64,000 nt of DNA from Halichondria panicea (lineage: Eukaryota > Porifera > Demospongiae > Suberitida > Halichondriidae), in NCBI RefSeq assembly GCF_963675165.1, contig NC_087377.1, forward strand, positions 11,270,632 through 11,334,631. Direction: 5' to 3'. Position numbers and translations under genes: made by a program. Shown in pieces: positions 45,230 to 56,094 of the stretch. Position 1 is the stretch's first letter; each line of letters opens with the position of its first letter. The notes under the pieces are model-generated. The model saw only the letters and a program-made list of their open reading frames with translations. It did not search any database and was not told the DNA's origin.

Positions 45230-46145
45230 TAGCCATTGTGTGGTTGAATTGAAAGTGCATGACATTGTAGTAATTGTTGTGTCATTGGCCAAGGTATAGA
45301 TTTCAAAAGTAAAAGACTGAGATTGTTAACTCCTACCCCAGCATAGATCTATAGATAGTCCATATTTCTAACAATCGCTGACTCATCTTTCAGGTTTTAG
45401 ATGTGTAGAATGACAGAAAAACACCAGTAGAGTTATCGGAGGGCAGGACTATCAGCTATGAGTGTATATACGTACTATCACTGGTCCACTGATTTCAAGG
45501 AATTAAGGAATTCATTGCTAAACGAATTCACACGAATTCCATTAATTCAGAGGACAGGCTCTTCTAACAGCCACTTTACATGACAGAAACTGCATGGCTA
45601 CTGCAAATAGTTATATAGGCTTGGTGAATTTTGCTAATTATGGTTTGATCTATCCGCTCCTCTGTGACAGTATTGGGAAGTATAATTATGTACACATGCA
45701 ATATAGCACTTTTTTATCCGGCCAACACTTATATATGCCATGCATGTTAATATGTGGTTAGACCTGCTTATTTGAACTGCAGACTGCATGTATCTCAAGA
45801 CTGTGCATGGTGCGTTTGATTACCATGCAGTGATTCTGTTGCATTAGCCACTTCACTACACGATGTGAACTTTTATACTGAATCAGGCAATTGTATTCAT
45901 AGTACCATCCGGGATGATCCCGTCCACCCAACTGGACTGGCAATGTACAACCATTATAGAGTATGCATGGCAGCACTGAGTACTTCAAGAAAATTCATTG
46001 GTGTGTAGTGAGCTGAATTATACACGGGAGGTTAATTATACGCTCATAAGAATAGTTGGAGTGTGTCTGGTCGACTCTGGTGGAATATACGACCCTGAAA
46101 AACAAGCTCACCATAATCAAAGAAGTGCTGGCTCAGGGGCTGTAC
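45230..46145 (+). pseudogene. degraded copy of receptor D
   Basis: Successive matches to D in order: signal exon (GTTGTGTCATTGGCCAAGGT near 45276), exon 2 (GGAGGGCAGGACTATCAGCT near 45437), end of exon 3 (GTGATTCTGTTGCATTAGCC near 45832), exon 4 (GTACCATCC near 45901), and the CCP flank (GTTGGAGTGTGTCTGG near 46056, GAAGTGCTGGCTCAG). No usable frame remains. Confidence 0.7.
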
Positions 46146-46885
46146 CAATGTGATTTTTAGTAGGTACATATACGTATATAGCAGTATCCAATTGGTTTTT
46201 TATAACGCCAAAGATTTTCGTTGTAATTACACTAGATCTATTATAGTGTTGCATTAATATAAAGTTATAGCTATATATACGTTTATTAGATTTGCTTTGC
46301 TCTAGTTTTACTTACTTGTAATGCCATTGCAGCCTTTTCAGAAGAGTGCGATGGCAAACTTGAGCAAACTCGTCCATAGAGTGTTGCTATACTCTACTTA
46401 GTAGTTTTAGTTATGCACTAGCTATATAATTATTAATTGGTAGTTGCCATAGCATCCATTAATTGAAATTTAGTAACAGTAATGGTCAATCATTTCCCAC
46501 TCTTCATTCAGCAGTCATTATAGTTATACACTTGTTTCGTTAATGATATTTACCTAATATTACATTTTTGCATATTTATAAAGGCAGCATGTCATGACTT
46601 TATGTCCTGCCATGTATTAAAAATCTACAGTCAAAAACAATCTAGAGCTATAATTTGCTATGATAAGTATTGATATGATAAGTATTGATATGCGATCGTA
46701 GCAGGCTCGACTTTTGACTTTAAGTGTACTGTATTCATGTGATTGCGTGTTCAGCCTCCTCTGCATTCCTCAGTGTATATTGTACTAACATGTACTCAAA
46801 ACCAACATTCCTAATCAGCCACATAATCATCCCATATGGAAGTACACAGTTACACAGGTGAACTACCTCCCTTAACTGAATCTTA

Positions 46886-47150
46886 CGGAAGCCCATTAGG
46901 GCAATTCACTTCCTAGTTAGGAAGGTCAGAGGTCACCACTAACTCGGAAGTGAAGCCACGTGGAAGTAACGCGACTTGGAAGTGAAGCCGATTGGAAATC
47001 CTAAAAATGAAGTTAATAGCCGTGTTGTATATAGGCATGAATAATAGTTGCTAGCAGTTGCTAGACTTGCTAGAGCTGTTGTTTGCTGTAATTTTATTAT
47101 CTAAAGTCTATTTAGAAGCTAAACTCCAATTGGCTTTACACAAGGTCAGA
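46886..47150 (+). repeat. left terminal inverted repeat
   Basis: Pairs with 51190-51445. It contains GGTCAGAGGTCACCACTAAC, which recurs internally at about 47143-47163, and repeated GGAAGTGAAGCC words. Confidence 0.8.
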
Positions 47151-48426
47151 GGTCACCACTAACCTGGAAGGAAAGCGATTTGTAAGTGAAGCAGATTGGA
47201 AATTCCAAATGAAGTCAATAGAGATTCTGTGCATGATAGATTCTGTAATCTATTGTTTTTGCAATGTTTTTATTACTGTTTGCAGTCTGTAGAAGCGATA
47301 TGGAGTTTGCAATGCATTGCGCATGCAGAGCACAATGCCATGTGCTCATTATAATTATTTATAAGGTTTACCTCCGACGGCAGTTATCGCTTCAATAACT
47401 ATGGCCAAGCTTTTATATAAATGTATAGACTACAGAATCTCTATTGACTTCATTCGAATTTCCCATCTGCTTCACTTCCAACTTGCTTTTGTCATGTTCC
47501 AGGTGGCTTTACTTCTGAGTTAGTAGTGACCTTTGACCTTAGATGGGCGTGGCCCGCCTCCAAAAGGGGAGACGGGTTGCAGCCCTATCTAGCATTTGTT
47601 CTTGCTGCAGAAAAACATGCAGCACCAATCAGATTGCAGACTGCCTACATTACGTAAGCAGTTTGCATTCAGGAATGCATATGCACCAATCAGATTGTAT
47701 AGCCCTTACCTAATGCATTTTTGTTGGCTTCCCAGCCCCTCCCCGCAAGCTGAGCTTTGTGGTTAGAGGCGCGGCTAATTGGGGCGAGCGAAGCGAGTCC
47801 TACCTAGTCTTCAACGTTGCAATTTTGTCTGTATGTATGTATGTATGTATGTATGTATGTATGTATCCATACGTCATGGACCGGCACAATGATTTGCTTT
47901 TGGGACTCATGATCCTTGCCGACTTCCACCGTTGCAATTTTGTCTGTATGTATTTGCTTTTGGGACTCATGATCCTTACCGACTTCCATTGGACGTATTT
48001 GGCCAAAATGTAGCAGCAATTGCTGAAGCCAAAGTCACTGCTGACAACCTAATCTCTGCACAGCCCTTCTCATGTTCTTTTATTATTATTATTATTATTA
48101 TTATTTTATTATGATGGTACTGTCATGAACTCAGTTACGCGACCTTGATAACTACCAGTGCGAATGTAAAATGCTTCTACTACGTATACTAAATTAATAA
48201 CCTTGAATTTAAATACAAAATATTTCTTTTAATTCGTAAAACAAGCATGTTTTCTTACGCTCGCCCCACAATGTTCAACATTCTCCTAGTGATATTCATA
48301 GTTAGTACGCGATGCAGCAGAACGAATGCTAGATAGGGCTGCAACAGAGGAGGTACGACAGGAAGCGATGTATCACTGCTAAATTGACATTCTTTAAATA
48401 ACGCGCGCACACTTGCCACGAACAAA

Positions 48427-49455
48427 ATGTCTTCCCAGCAAAACGTAGACAGCGACATTGCTAGAACTCCTTTGTCAGTCTCTAGTCCCTTGTCATCAGT
48501 AGAAATTGGACTTGACAGATTGATCACTATTTTGAAGATAGGAATAAAGTTTGCTTATATCATCCCGTCCTTCTCAGTGATCTATGTGATTTGCGACAAG
48601 TTAGAATTCAGTTCCTTGATAAATAAGACCAAGACAGTGCTAGTGACTCTCCTGTTGTAATGATGGATGCCTTCATCAGAGCTGATCCCGAGCTAGACAA
48701 AATAGTACCTCCTTTCACTATTCAACTCAAAGATTACTGCTTCGTATCGGCAAGAATTCCGTCCACTACATACTGATATAGTGCTAGTGATCATACAAAC
48801 TATAATTATAGAGACGCATAATTATATGAAATTGTGTACATCATACATATAGTTTTTAGTACAAATAATTATTCCGAATGTAGGTGGAAGAGTTTTGCAA
48901 ACGTGTGTACGTCAAACACCTTGAATCTACACCAGATGGACCCTTCATTATCTGGGGATGGACAGAAGAGAGTATGGATGAGAAAAATGCCTCTGATGAC
49001 GATCCAGCGTTGGTGTCTGACAGTTTGTCAACAGAATCAGATAAAAGTGATGACGAGTGTGCAGTCTCGAAAGAAATTAGCACCGTCAATTTTAAGTGTG
49101 TTGGTGTCACTCATGACCCCTTGTATCAAGAAACTTTGAAGCTAGCATTTGATATGTTGATCAACGAAAAAAAGAATGTTCCAGTGAGATTAAATCCCGA
49201 ACCTAACAATCCGTATGATTCTCATGCAGTGGCATTTGAGTGTGAGATAATTGCTGGCTGTTGGAAGGTGTTTGGGTACCCAAGGAACTGTGTGATTTTG
49301 TATTGAGTGCTATCGACAAGGGGGACATTCTTAACGTTGAATTTTCATGGATTAAATATAAAATTATTCGAAGTACTGGACCTGGATACTACACAGCTGT
49401 TAAAGTTTCTAAACGAAACGATTGGCACTCTCAATGCGACACCATGTATCATTAG
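48427..49455 (+). pseudogene. transposon-borne HIRAN-domain gene, broken
   Basis: The first part (MSSQQNVDSDIARTPLSVS) is followed by pieces in shifted frames (DLCDLRQVRIQFLD; MDAFIRADPELDKIVPPF). From an acceptor at 48881 the frame reads VEEFCKRVYVKHLES, an acidic stretch, then FKCVGVTHDPLY, KNVPVRLNPEPNNPYD and AVAFECEI. That is the HIRAN signature (small beta domain that contacts DNA ends in helicases such as HLTF). The frame shifts near 49280 between KVFGY and PKELCDFVLSAI. Convergent to the transposase-like gene. Probably the accessory gene of the element. Confidence 0.6.
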
Positions 49456-49520
49456 ATTGAACAATCAGTCCCAATTCATAATAATGTCTGATACATAATA
49501 ACTTAAATTTGTAAATAATT

Positions 49521-50840
49521 TTAATATGAATGTTCAACAGTTTGGATTTGTGATGTAGAGGGAGGTGGTACATTTGCAGCATGCTTATGAAATTTGGGCC
49601 GTAGAAATGGTGTTCCTTTCACAGGCCAATCACATCTTCCAGAATCTAAACTTGCAGCTGCACATTGTTCAGAGCGTGGCAGTCTTGGGGGACGCTTCTT
49701 TTTAGATGGCTTGTCAAAAGAAACACGTTTTCCCTCGTAAAACCTGTCGTGAGCAGATGTGAAATACTAAAATGGGAGGTTGTCATCGATCCGCTTTTCA
49801 AACTCAATGCACACTTTTCTCCAGGCAAATTGGGCCTATTTGACAGTAAAATGAGTGCCAACCATGTCACGCATTACGCTGAAAAAGCATTCAACGTCAT
49901 CCGTCGTGCTTGCTCGAGGATGTTCAGGAGAAAGATCCAAGCATCGCCTCCATTCACGTGTCTCAATGTCCGCGACCAGAGCTGTTAGCACTTCCCTTGT
50001 GAACCCACACACTGCAGATACGCTCCTGTGATACAAAACCCTCAATTAGTATGCAAGTGTACACTGTCAGCACAAGCACAATACCTTACTATGCATGTAC
50101 GTACGATTAAAAATACCTTTGGAGGGTACATGTATGCATACCTGTTAACTTCAAAAAGAGAGTAGTTGTAGTTACACTCATTAGCCCAAGGCATCAGTTC
50201 TTCAAGTATGAGGTTAAGCATCTGATAGTTCCCCTTACATCGCTGTAATTGAGACAGTCCTCTTGTGTCACATGATTGCCTCCATCCTAAGACAGCACGG
50301 ATGTATTTGGCCTCATATTCGTACCTCTTGCGAAGCAAATTCCAAACTCTGTTTCGGCAAGCACTTCCTACTATAGAGATTACTAATGAGTGTCAGTTAT
50401 GCCATACTTACCTGATCTTTCACTGGAATCAGGATTACAATCATGAACAAAATCAGCTGCAATTCTCCAAAATTCTTGGGATTTTGTGGTAGGCCATTGA
50501 TTGCTGTGCCCTCTTGTCCGTAAATAGTTAACCAAGACTTTCGTCTCACTTTCAGTCCACGGTGATTTGTGATTCTAATAAATAATACGGAGTGGCTAGG
50601 GTCGCATGAATAATACTAATATTGCATGTACTACAATTAAACCTACCACTTTTACTCCGACATCAATGGTAAAAGTTAACTTCTTCCTTAGGTCATCAAC
50701 TAAGGAGCTAGATCTAGATGTTTGCGTTGTGGTAGTAGTTGACTGACAAGGGTCAGGTTTCCTGCTCTTCCTCTTTATTCTCCTCTTTTTATTGGGCCTT
50801 ACAGGAGTCATCACAGACTGAGGAGGTTTGCTTATGGGAG
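49521..50840 (-). pseudogene. Myb/SANT-like transposon protein with two in-frame stops
   Basis: Reverse-strand exons: about 50630-50840 (basic, KKRRIKRKSRKP), about 50402-50575 (HKSPWTESETKVLVNYLR ... EFWRIAADF, a Myb/SANT-like trihelix), about 50142-50380 (CRNRVWNLLRKRYEYEAKY), then 49521-50048 (EHPRASTTDDVECFFSVMRD). In the last exon a TAG follows HFTVK, and the same frame resumes AQFAWRKVCIEFEKRIDDN. A second TAG follows NLPF, and the frame resumes YFTSAHDRFYEG and DKPSKKKRPPRLP. Two TAGs in an otherwise open frame suggest an inactive copy. No DDE triad was identified, so calling this the transposase is inference. Confidence 0.55.
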
Positions 50841-51189
50841 AATCCACTCTAGCTCTATCAGTATGTGCACTGCAACTTCTGTCAGATCTACTTCCATTCC
50901 CAGTTCTTCTGTTTAGTTCTGTTCATTGCACTGTTTATTTCAGAGGTTATTTGGGGTTAATCTCTCCAAGTGTGTTGTTAGTAGAAGTACTTGCTTGGTA
51001 CCAAATATCAACTGCTAATTTTGTACGGTATTGAAGTAATACAAGAGCCAAATCCAATATGTTTTCAATGTAAAAACAGAGCAACAAAACTAATTAAAAT
51101 GGATCTCGTGACCGTGTCGCACCTCCTCTGCAACCCGTCTCCGTCTGGGGCTGCAACCCGTCTCCCCTTTTGGAGGCGGGCCACGCCCA

Positions 51190-51445
51190 TCTACTTTGAC
51201 CTCCTGTAAAGCCAATTGGAAGTTTCGCTTCTAAAGAGACCTTAGATAGCAATAAAGTAAATCACAGCTCTATGGCAACTGCTAGCAACTATTATTCATA
51301 CCTACAACACGGCTAATAACTTCATTTAGAAGTTCCAATCGGCTTCACTTCCAAGCCGCGGTTACTTCCACATGGCCTCACTTCCGAGTTAGTGGTGACC
51401 TCTGACCTTCCTAACTAGGAAATGAATTGCCCTAATGGGCTTCCG
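51190..51445 (-). repeat. right terminal inverted repeat
   Basis: Reverse complement of 46886-47150 with small indels. It ends GGGCTTCCG followed by TA. Confidence 0.8.
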
Positions 51446-51861
51446 TAGAATCTCAATACTGAGAAATACCACAAGAGGGAGTAGATGCTCTAGAGTTGGG
51501 GTGTGATATTAGATTACCACAAAGGGGAGTAGATGTAGCTAGAGTTGGGGTGTGATAGCCTATTATTCCCAGGTTATTCCTCCAGATCGAGCACAACATA
51601 AACCCCATGTTGTTGCACAAGTAACATCAAACTATAAATAGTGGCCACATGACTTTATATCTATTAGCACTATAATTATTAAGGAGATAAAAAGAATGTA
51701 CCTATTATGCTCAAAATGATGTCAGCATAATTTACCAACCCTCTAGTACTACTGCTGACTGCCATAAGCAAATAGGTGTGTAGGGGGGGGGGGGGGGGTC
51801 TCCCTGGGGAAAACAATATTGCATGGAACATTTAATAATTAGGGTAGACATACCATATCAT

Positions 51862-52481
51862 TAGTCTCGAATACCCGCCTCAACCTAAAAGCTTGAGTCT
51901 GGTCCAACTCACATATGAACTTTGTTCTGCACAGTCAGCAAAGTCAAGTGGACTACACGCCCACAAGCATAGTGATAAAGCCACAAGCCACCGCATGTTA
52001 GGGACAGAACATACACAGAGGGCTATATCAGACAGTGTATCAATTAAGGCTAGGAGTTGAAAGCCTACGAGAAAAACACTGAGCTTGAAGCCATCAATTG
52101 CACAGAGCTAGAGGGCCATGAAACCATGGTCGACGGTCACATTCACATAAATGAGCATTTAGGCTGTTAATTTCGACAAGGTGTTCCAAAGGTCCTGTTG
52201 CTAGTCTGGAGAGTTCTAGTATCATATCCTTACAACTCTCTCCATGAATTTTCCTACGTCGCCTTCTGCATGTCTGGGGCTAATTCTTTCTACTAGTAAC
52301 AATCCATGCTGCTGTGGCGGTTAGCTATAATGATATTCATGTAGACTATAATTTTATTCATGTTCCACACCCACTTGTGGCCAATTAAATGTCCAAGAAA
52401 TTCCTGGACACACTTGAACCAAACCACAATGTGAGTTTGACCAGACTCAAGCTTTTAGGTTGAGGCGGGTATTCGAGACTA
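51862..52481. mobile_element. MITE, 620 bp, 9-bp target duplication
   Basis: Inverted ends TAGTCTCGAATACCCGCCTC continue AACCTAAAAGCTTGAGTCTG for over 45 bp with at most a few mismatches. CCATATCAT occurs directly before (51853-51861) and directly after (52482-52490). A 9-bp duplication suits Mutator-like elements. No coding capacity. Confidence 0.8.
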
Positions 52482-52490
52482 CCATATCAT

Positions 52491-53557
52491 GTTGGCCACA
52501 TGCCAGGAACACAAGCATGCAGAGAAGTTACAATGAGTAGTATATACCTGAACACATAATAATTATACGTGAACAAAAATCAATGAATTGCCAATTGTGA
52601 GTCTGTGTATATATACTTGTACCACGGCTCGTTCACCCCACTGGTTCTCTCTGCTGCTAGAGGAATTGGTCCAGCCCCTCCATTGGGTGAGATGCAGACT
52701 AAATTTCTCTCTACTAAGATCGGCTGTAATGTGCATCCGTGACTCCCATCTACCTTTTCTTCCGAAGTCAGTACAGACTCTATTGACCTAGCCGTCCACG
52801 AAGGCCAGGTGCAATCTTTTTAACTCAACCGTATAACAATAATTAGATCTAAACATGTATATAACTTTCCTTTCCTTTACAATGTATTGTCACACATACA
52901 CATGATTATATGACCAGTTCACCTGATAAATAGTTAGCGTGTGAAAAGCCAAGTTATTGCCTGCTACAGTACATTGTTCTTCCCACTGACAACTGTTTGG
53001 GGTGTGCCATTGGGGAGGGCATCGAACACCAGTGAATATATGCCTTCATCAGAGATGTTAGGAGAAAATGATTTTGGAGTAGGACTCCTACACTGTGTAC
53101 ATGTTGTGTATGCATGGATTGGTTCAGCATCTGGGCAAAGTGGGAGTATTTAGTAAATGGGGTGCTTTCCGTGCAAGGCTTATCTTAGCCACAATTCTCA
53201 GATAACATGGTTGTTCCTTCTACCAACACTGAACCCACCATAACAGTTACAGGCTATACAGTGCATGCACATGCACATACAGGCAGCAGGCTTATCCACA
53301 CTGAGACAAAATGAAAGTTTACTGAGTAACACCAATAGGATATGTATATATAATTATACATATGATTTCTATTGATGATCATCCTCTCGATCTGTATATA
53401 CTTAGCAAATCAACACTCGTGACTGTCGACTAACTAATTTGTTTTGATAACTCTAGCTCATATAAGTTAACAAATTATTGTAAACACAAACTAAATTGTT
53501 TACATTCTGACTAATTGTGTACACAGCTGAATGTTGCAGTACAGAAATATAATCAGG
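52491..53557. other. intergenic; nothing recognised
   Basis: Between the 620-bp MITE and the hairpin at the 3' end of receptor G. Short frames near 52588-52791 and 52941-53153 show no family resemblance or splice continuation. Confidence 0.35.
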
Positions 53558-53719
53558 TGTACAGAGGATTTCAGGTTGGTTGGCAGAAGTTAAAAGTTGA
53601 AGTGCACTCAACCATGACCACACACACTGTATGTTTCTCCCTACTAATGAAATTGGTGGTCATGGTTGACTGCACTTCAACTTTTAACTTCTGCCAACCA
53701 ACGTGAAATCCTCTGTACA
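53558..53719. repeat. hairpin, 64-bp arms, 34-bp loop
   Basis: 53558-53621 pairs with 53656-53719 at 62 of 64 positions (arm starts TGTACAGAGGATTTCA). It lies two bases beyond the stop of receptor G, so it would fall in that gene's 3' UTR. Could be a very small foldback transposon or a precursor-like RNA hairpin. Confidence 0.85.
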
Positions 53720-53721
53720 TC

Positions 53722-56056
53722 TCACTCTAGACTAATAATGATAGTGTGCCCTATAGAGTATGTGGGCTCTAACCATGCAACCTCAATGTTTACTACACAA
53801 GCACCACATTCACATGCAGCCCACACAAGGTAAAGTACCTGCAAGAAATTGTCTCCCATGTGCACATTGCTAAGCCTGGATCCCCTATATTTCAAATCTT
53901 GAGGCACAGCATAATCTGATTCTTCCTTAATGACACATGGTCTGTACAAATATAAATCAGGTGATAAGCTGATATAATTATAGTACAAAAGGAAAGACTT
54001 ACGTTTCCTGATGAGCAATTTCTTTGAAATATAGATCGTTGGTTCTACCTACAATGATATAAAAATTATGTAAAAAGAGATTGTTGGGGGAAACATTTTT
54101 CTCATGGTATATATAGTGTAAAGGGAGAGAGATATCAAAATGATAGTTTAGTTTATTGCTTTGGGGAGATAGTAGTGTGACCACCTACGTCGAGTGATGA
54201 CGATTACGATTATGATAATGATTATGGAAAAAAACAGAACAGCAATGCCACCAATAGACCCTGCTACAACTGCAACTGGGAATGTTGATTCTCCTCCACC
54301 ACCACCTGCATGCATGGAGAAAATTGGTGAATTCGATCGAATTTTAGCAAGTTGAACGTACCTCCCAATGTTGTCAAACTGAATTCTCCAGTGAAAGGAG
54401 GAACGACATCATTCGATTGGTCGCTGGTCAAAACAATTCTAATGGTGTAGGTGTAGAGGACTCCGGCAGTGAGGTCAGTGAAAGTCACCATGATTTGGTT
54501 GGTTGTGGAGGGGAAAGGGAGGGTGATTGTATCCGAGTGAGGGGGAGAGAGGATGGAGACAATAAGCAGGTCACTGGGAGGGTAACCAGTGAAGGGGAGC
54601 GACAAACAGAGTGTGTAGTTAGTTTCTGATGGTGTGACTTCTTGTGCGGAAATCACTGTAGCTGGAACTGAAACACAGCACCTCAATAGTTACGTTGTGT
54701 ATGAACAACAAAACAACCAGTCTTACCAGTCACAGCAGTGGAATTGATTGCAGAGCAGTCCTTGTTCCTGAACATCACACACACTGTGCAAGTATCTCCA
54801 GGAGATTGGTCTGAGAAATCGATTACAACTGAACTCCCATTAAATGATGTGGTAGGAACACAATCCTCTCCACTCGATATGTATCCAAACATTTGAATGA
54901 GTGCAATTTCAATCGAAATATCCTGAAGACAAAGTTACAATTTTAGCGAGATAATAATGCAGAGGCATGCACAAATCATACCTGAACTATTACTTTGAGC
55001 TTCAAAACTTCCTTTTGGAATATGAAGGAGGTGGATACTGCTGGAGTCACCAAGTCTAAATATGACACCCACAATTAATGGCATTAAGATAAGTATGCTG
55101 TCATTACAAACATACTTGGATTGATCACAGTGATATTTAAGGTGTCTGAAGATAACGGTCCATTGAGTGTGAGTGGTTTCACAGTCACTGTCTGAGTCTC
55201 ACAGTAAGGGAGGCTCTCTCCAGCTAATGATAGAGATGTGTTTGTGGTATTGTACACTGTTTCATTCAGGGTGATGCTGTAGCCAGTGACACATCTCTGG
55301 TAAGGTTGGTCCAATGGGTCCCAGTCCAGAACAGACCCTAGAGCATCAGTTCTCAGATTTGCTATCCAGGAAGTTACAGACGACATATTTAGATCTGTAA
55401 AAAGTAAACATTTTGTGATTGTGAGTATGATGATCTTGTTGATTATTTACCTATCACATTAAGTGTGGTGTTGCCAACTTGTGGAGACAAAGTACCACCA
55501 CCAGCAAAGCATTCAACCAGAGTACCGTCCAGTGCCTCAGTCACAGGTATATGAACGATGGAACTCACTGTGGAGCCAGTATTGTCACTGATCATGATGA
55601 TGGTGAACGGACTCAGATCACAAGGCTGTTCTGAGCCTGAATCAAAATCGTGGCTCACTATAACATTGCAGGATATAGTTCCACTAATTGCCCATCGAGT
55701 TTGTGCACCCTTTATATGACTACAAGTTAGACAGACTAACTCTCCAGGACAAACTGTTAACATAGTTTCTTCTTCAGTAATGTTTGATAGAAATGCTGAA
55801 TTTCCATATACAGCATCTAGACAATAGCACACATGGACTCATTATATGCATTGCATTGTCTTATTTCTCTGTAAATCTCTATAAATATTAATTGTAGATC
55901 TATAGTCTAGCAGTTTGTCTATCTGCTCACCCAGTTGATTTGCTAGCAGTGTCCATGAAACCAGGACCAACAGGATAATCTATACGTATATAGGCAGTAA
56001 AAACTATACAGGTACCACGTTTTCTCTTGTCTTACCTTGCAACTTGGTATACTCAT
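53722..56056 (-). CDS. receptor G: Ig-like/FN3 type I membrane protein
   Basis: Ten exons on the reverse strand: 56036-56056, 55931-55979, 55451-55816, 55116-55394, 54982-55055, 54727-54922, 54362-54667, 54185-54305, 54003-54044 and 53722-53941 (557 aa). The signal peptide MSIPSCK/IILLVLVSWTLL is split by a phase-0 intron, as in H. The Ig-like exon has VCPGELVCLTCSH and TRWAISGT. FN3 exon (VLDWDPLDQPYQRCVTGYSI), then a 74+196 bp split FN3-like domain, then a beta-sandwich exon (YTLCLSLPFTGYPPSD, YTYTIRIVLTSDQ). After a Gly-rich stalk comes the helix (GSIGGIAVLFFSIIIIIIVI) and TRRR. The tail has NDLYFKEIAHQ and EESDYAVPQDLKY. The last 38 codons (after DNFLQ) may be intron read-through, because a good GT donor sits there and no convincing terminal exon was found. 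Confidence 0.75.
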
Positions 56057-56094
56057 GATAGCTCTACTAGAGCCTCTAGAAAAGTTTTTGTTTC

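Larger units (their letters stand above)
46886..51445. mobile_element. 4.56-kb TIR DNA transposon with two converging genes
   Basis: The ends are inverted repeats starting CGGAAGCCCATTAGGGCAAT, flanked by TA at 46884-46885 and 51446-51447. Arms of about 260 bp (46886-47150 and 51190-51445) are roughly 90% alike by eye. Next to the left arm is an internal foldback: 47150-47260 pairs with 47425-47545. A further pair is GATGGGCGTGGCCCGCCTCC near 47543 against its complement near 51174. Inside are a forward HIRAN-type gene (48427-49455) and a reverse Myb/SANT-like gene (49521-50840), both broken. I cannot assign the superfamily. A second gene beside a Myb-like protein recalls Harbinger, but TA flanks and long arms do not fit well. 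Confidence 0.75.

Noticed and set aside
47831-47866. Tandem repeat suggestive of a CRISPR or telomere
   Set aside because: It is a plain 4-bp GTAT microsatellite with no spacers.
47800-48019. Open frames over GTAT repeats inside the transposon
   Set aside because: They are translations of a microsatellite and flanking direct repeats.
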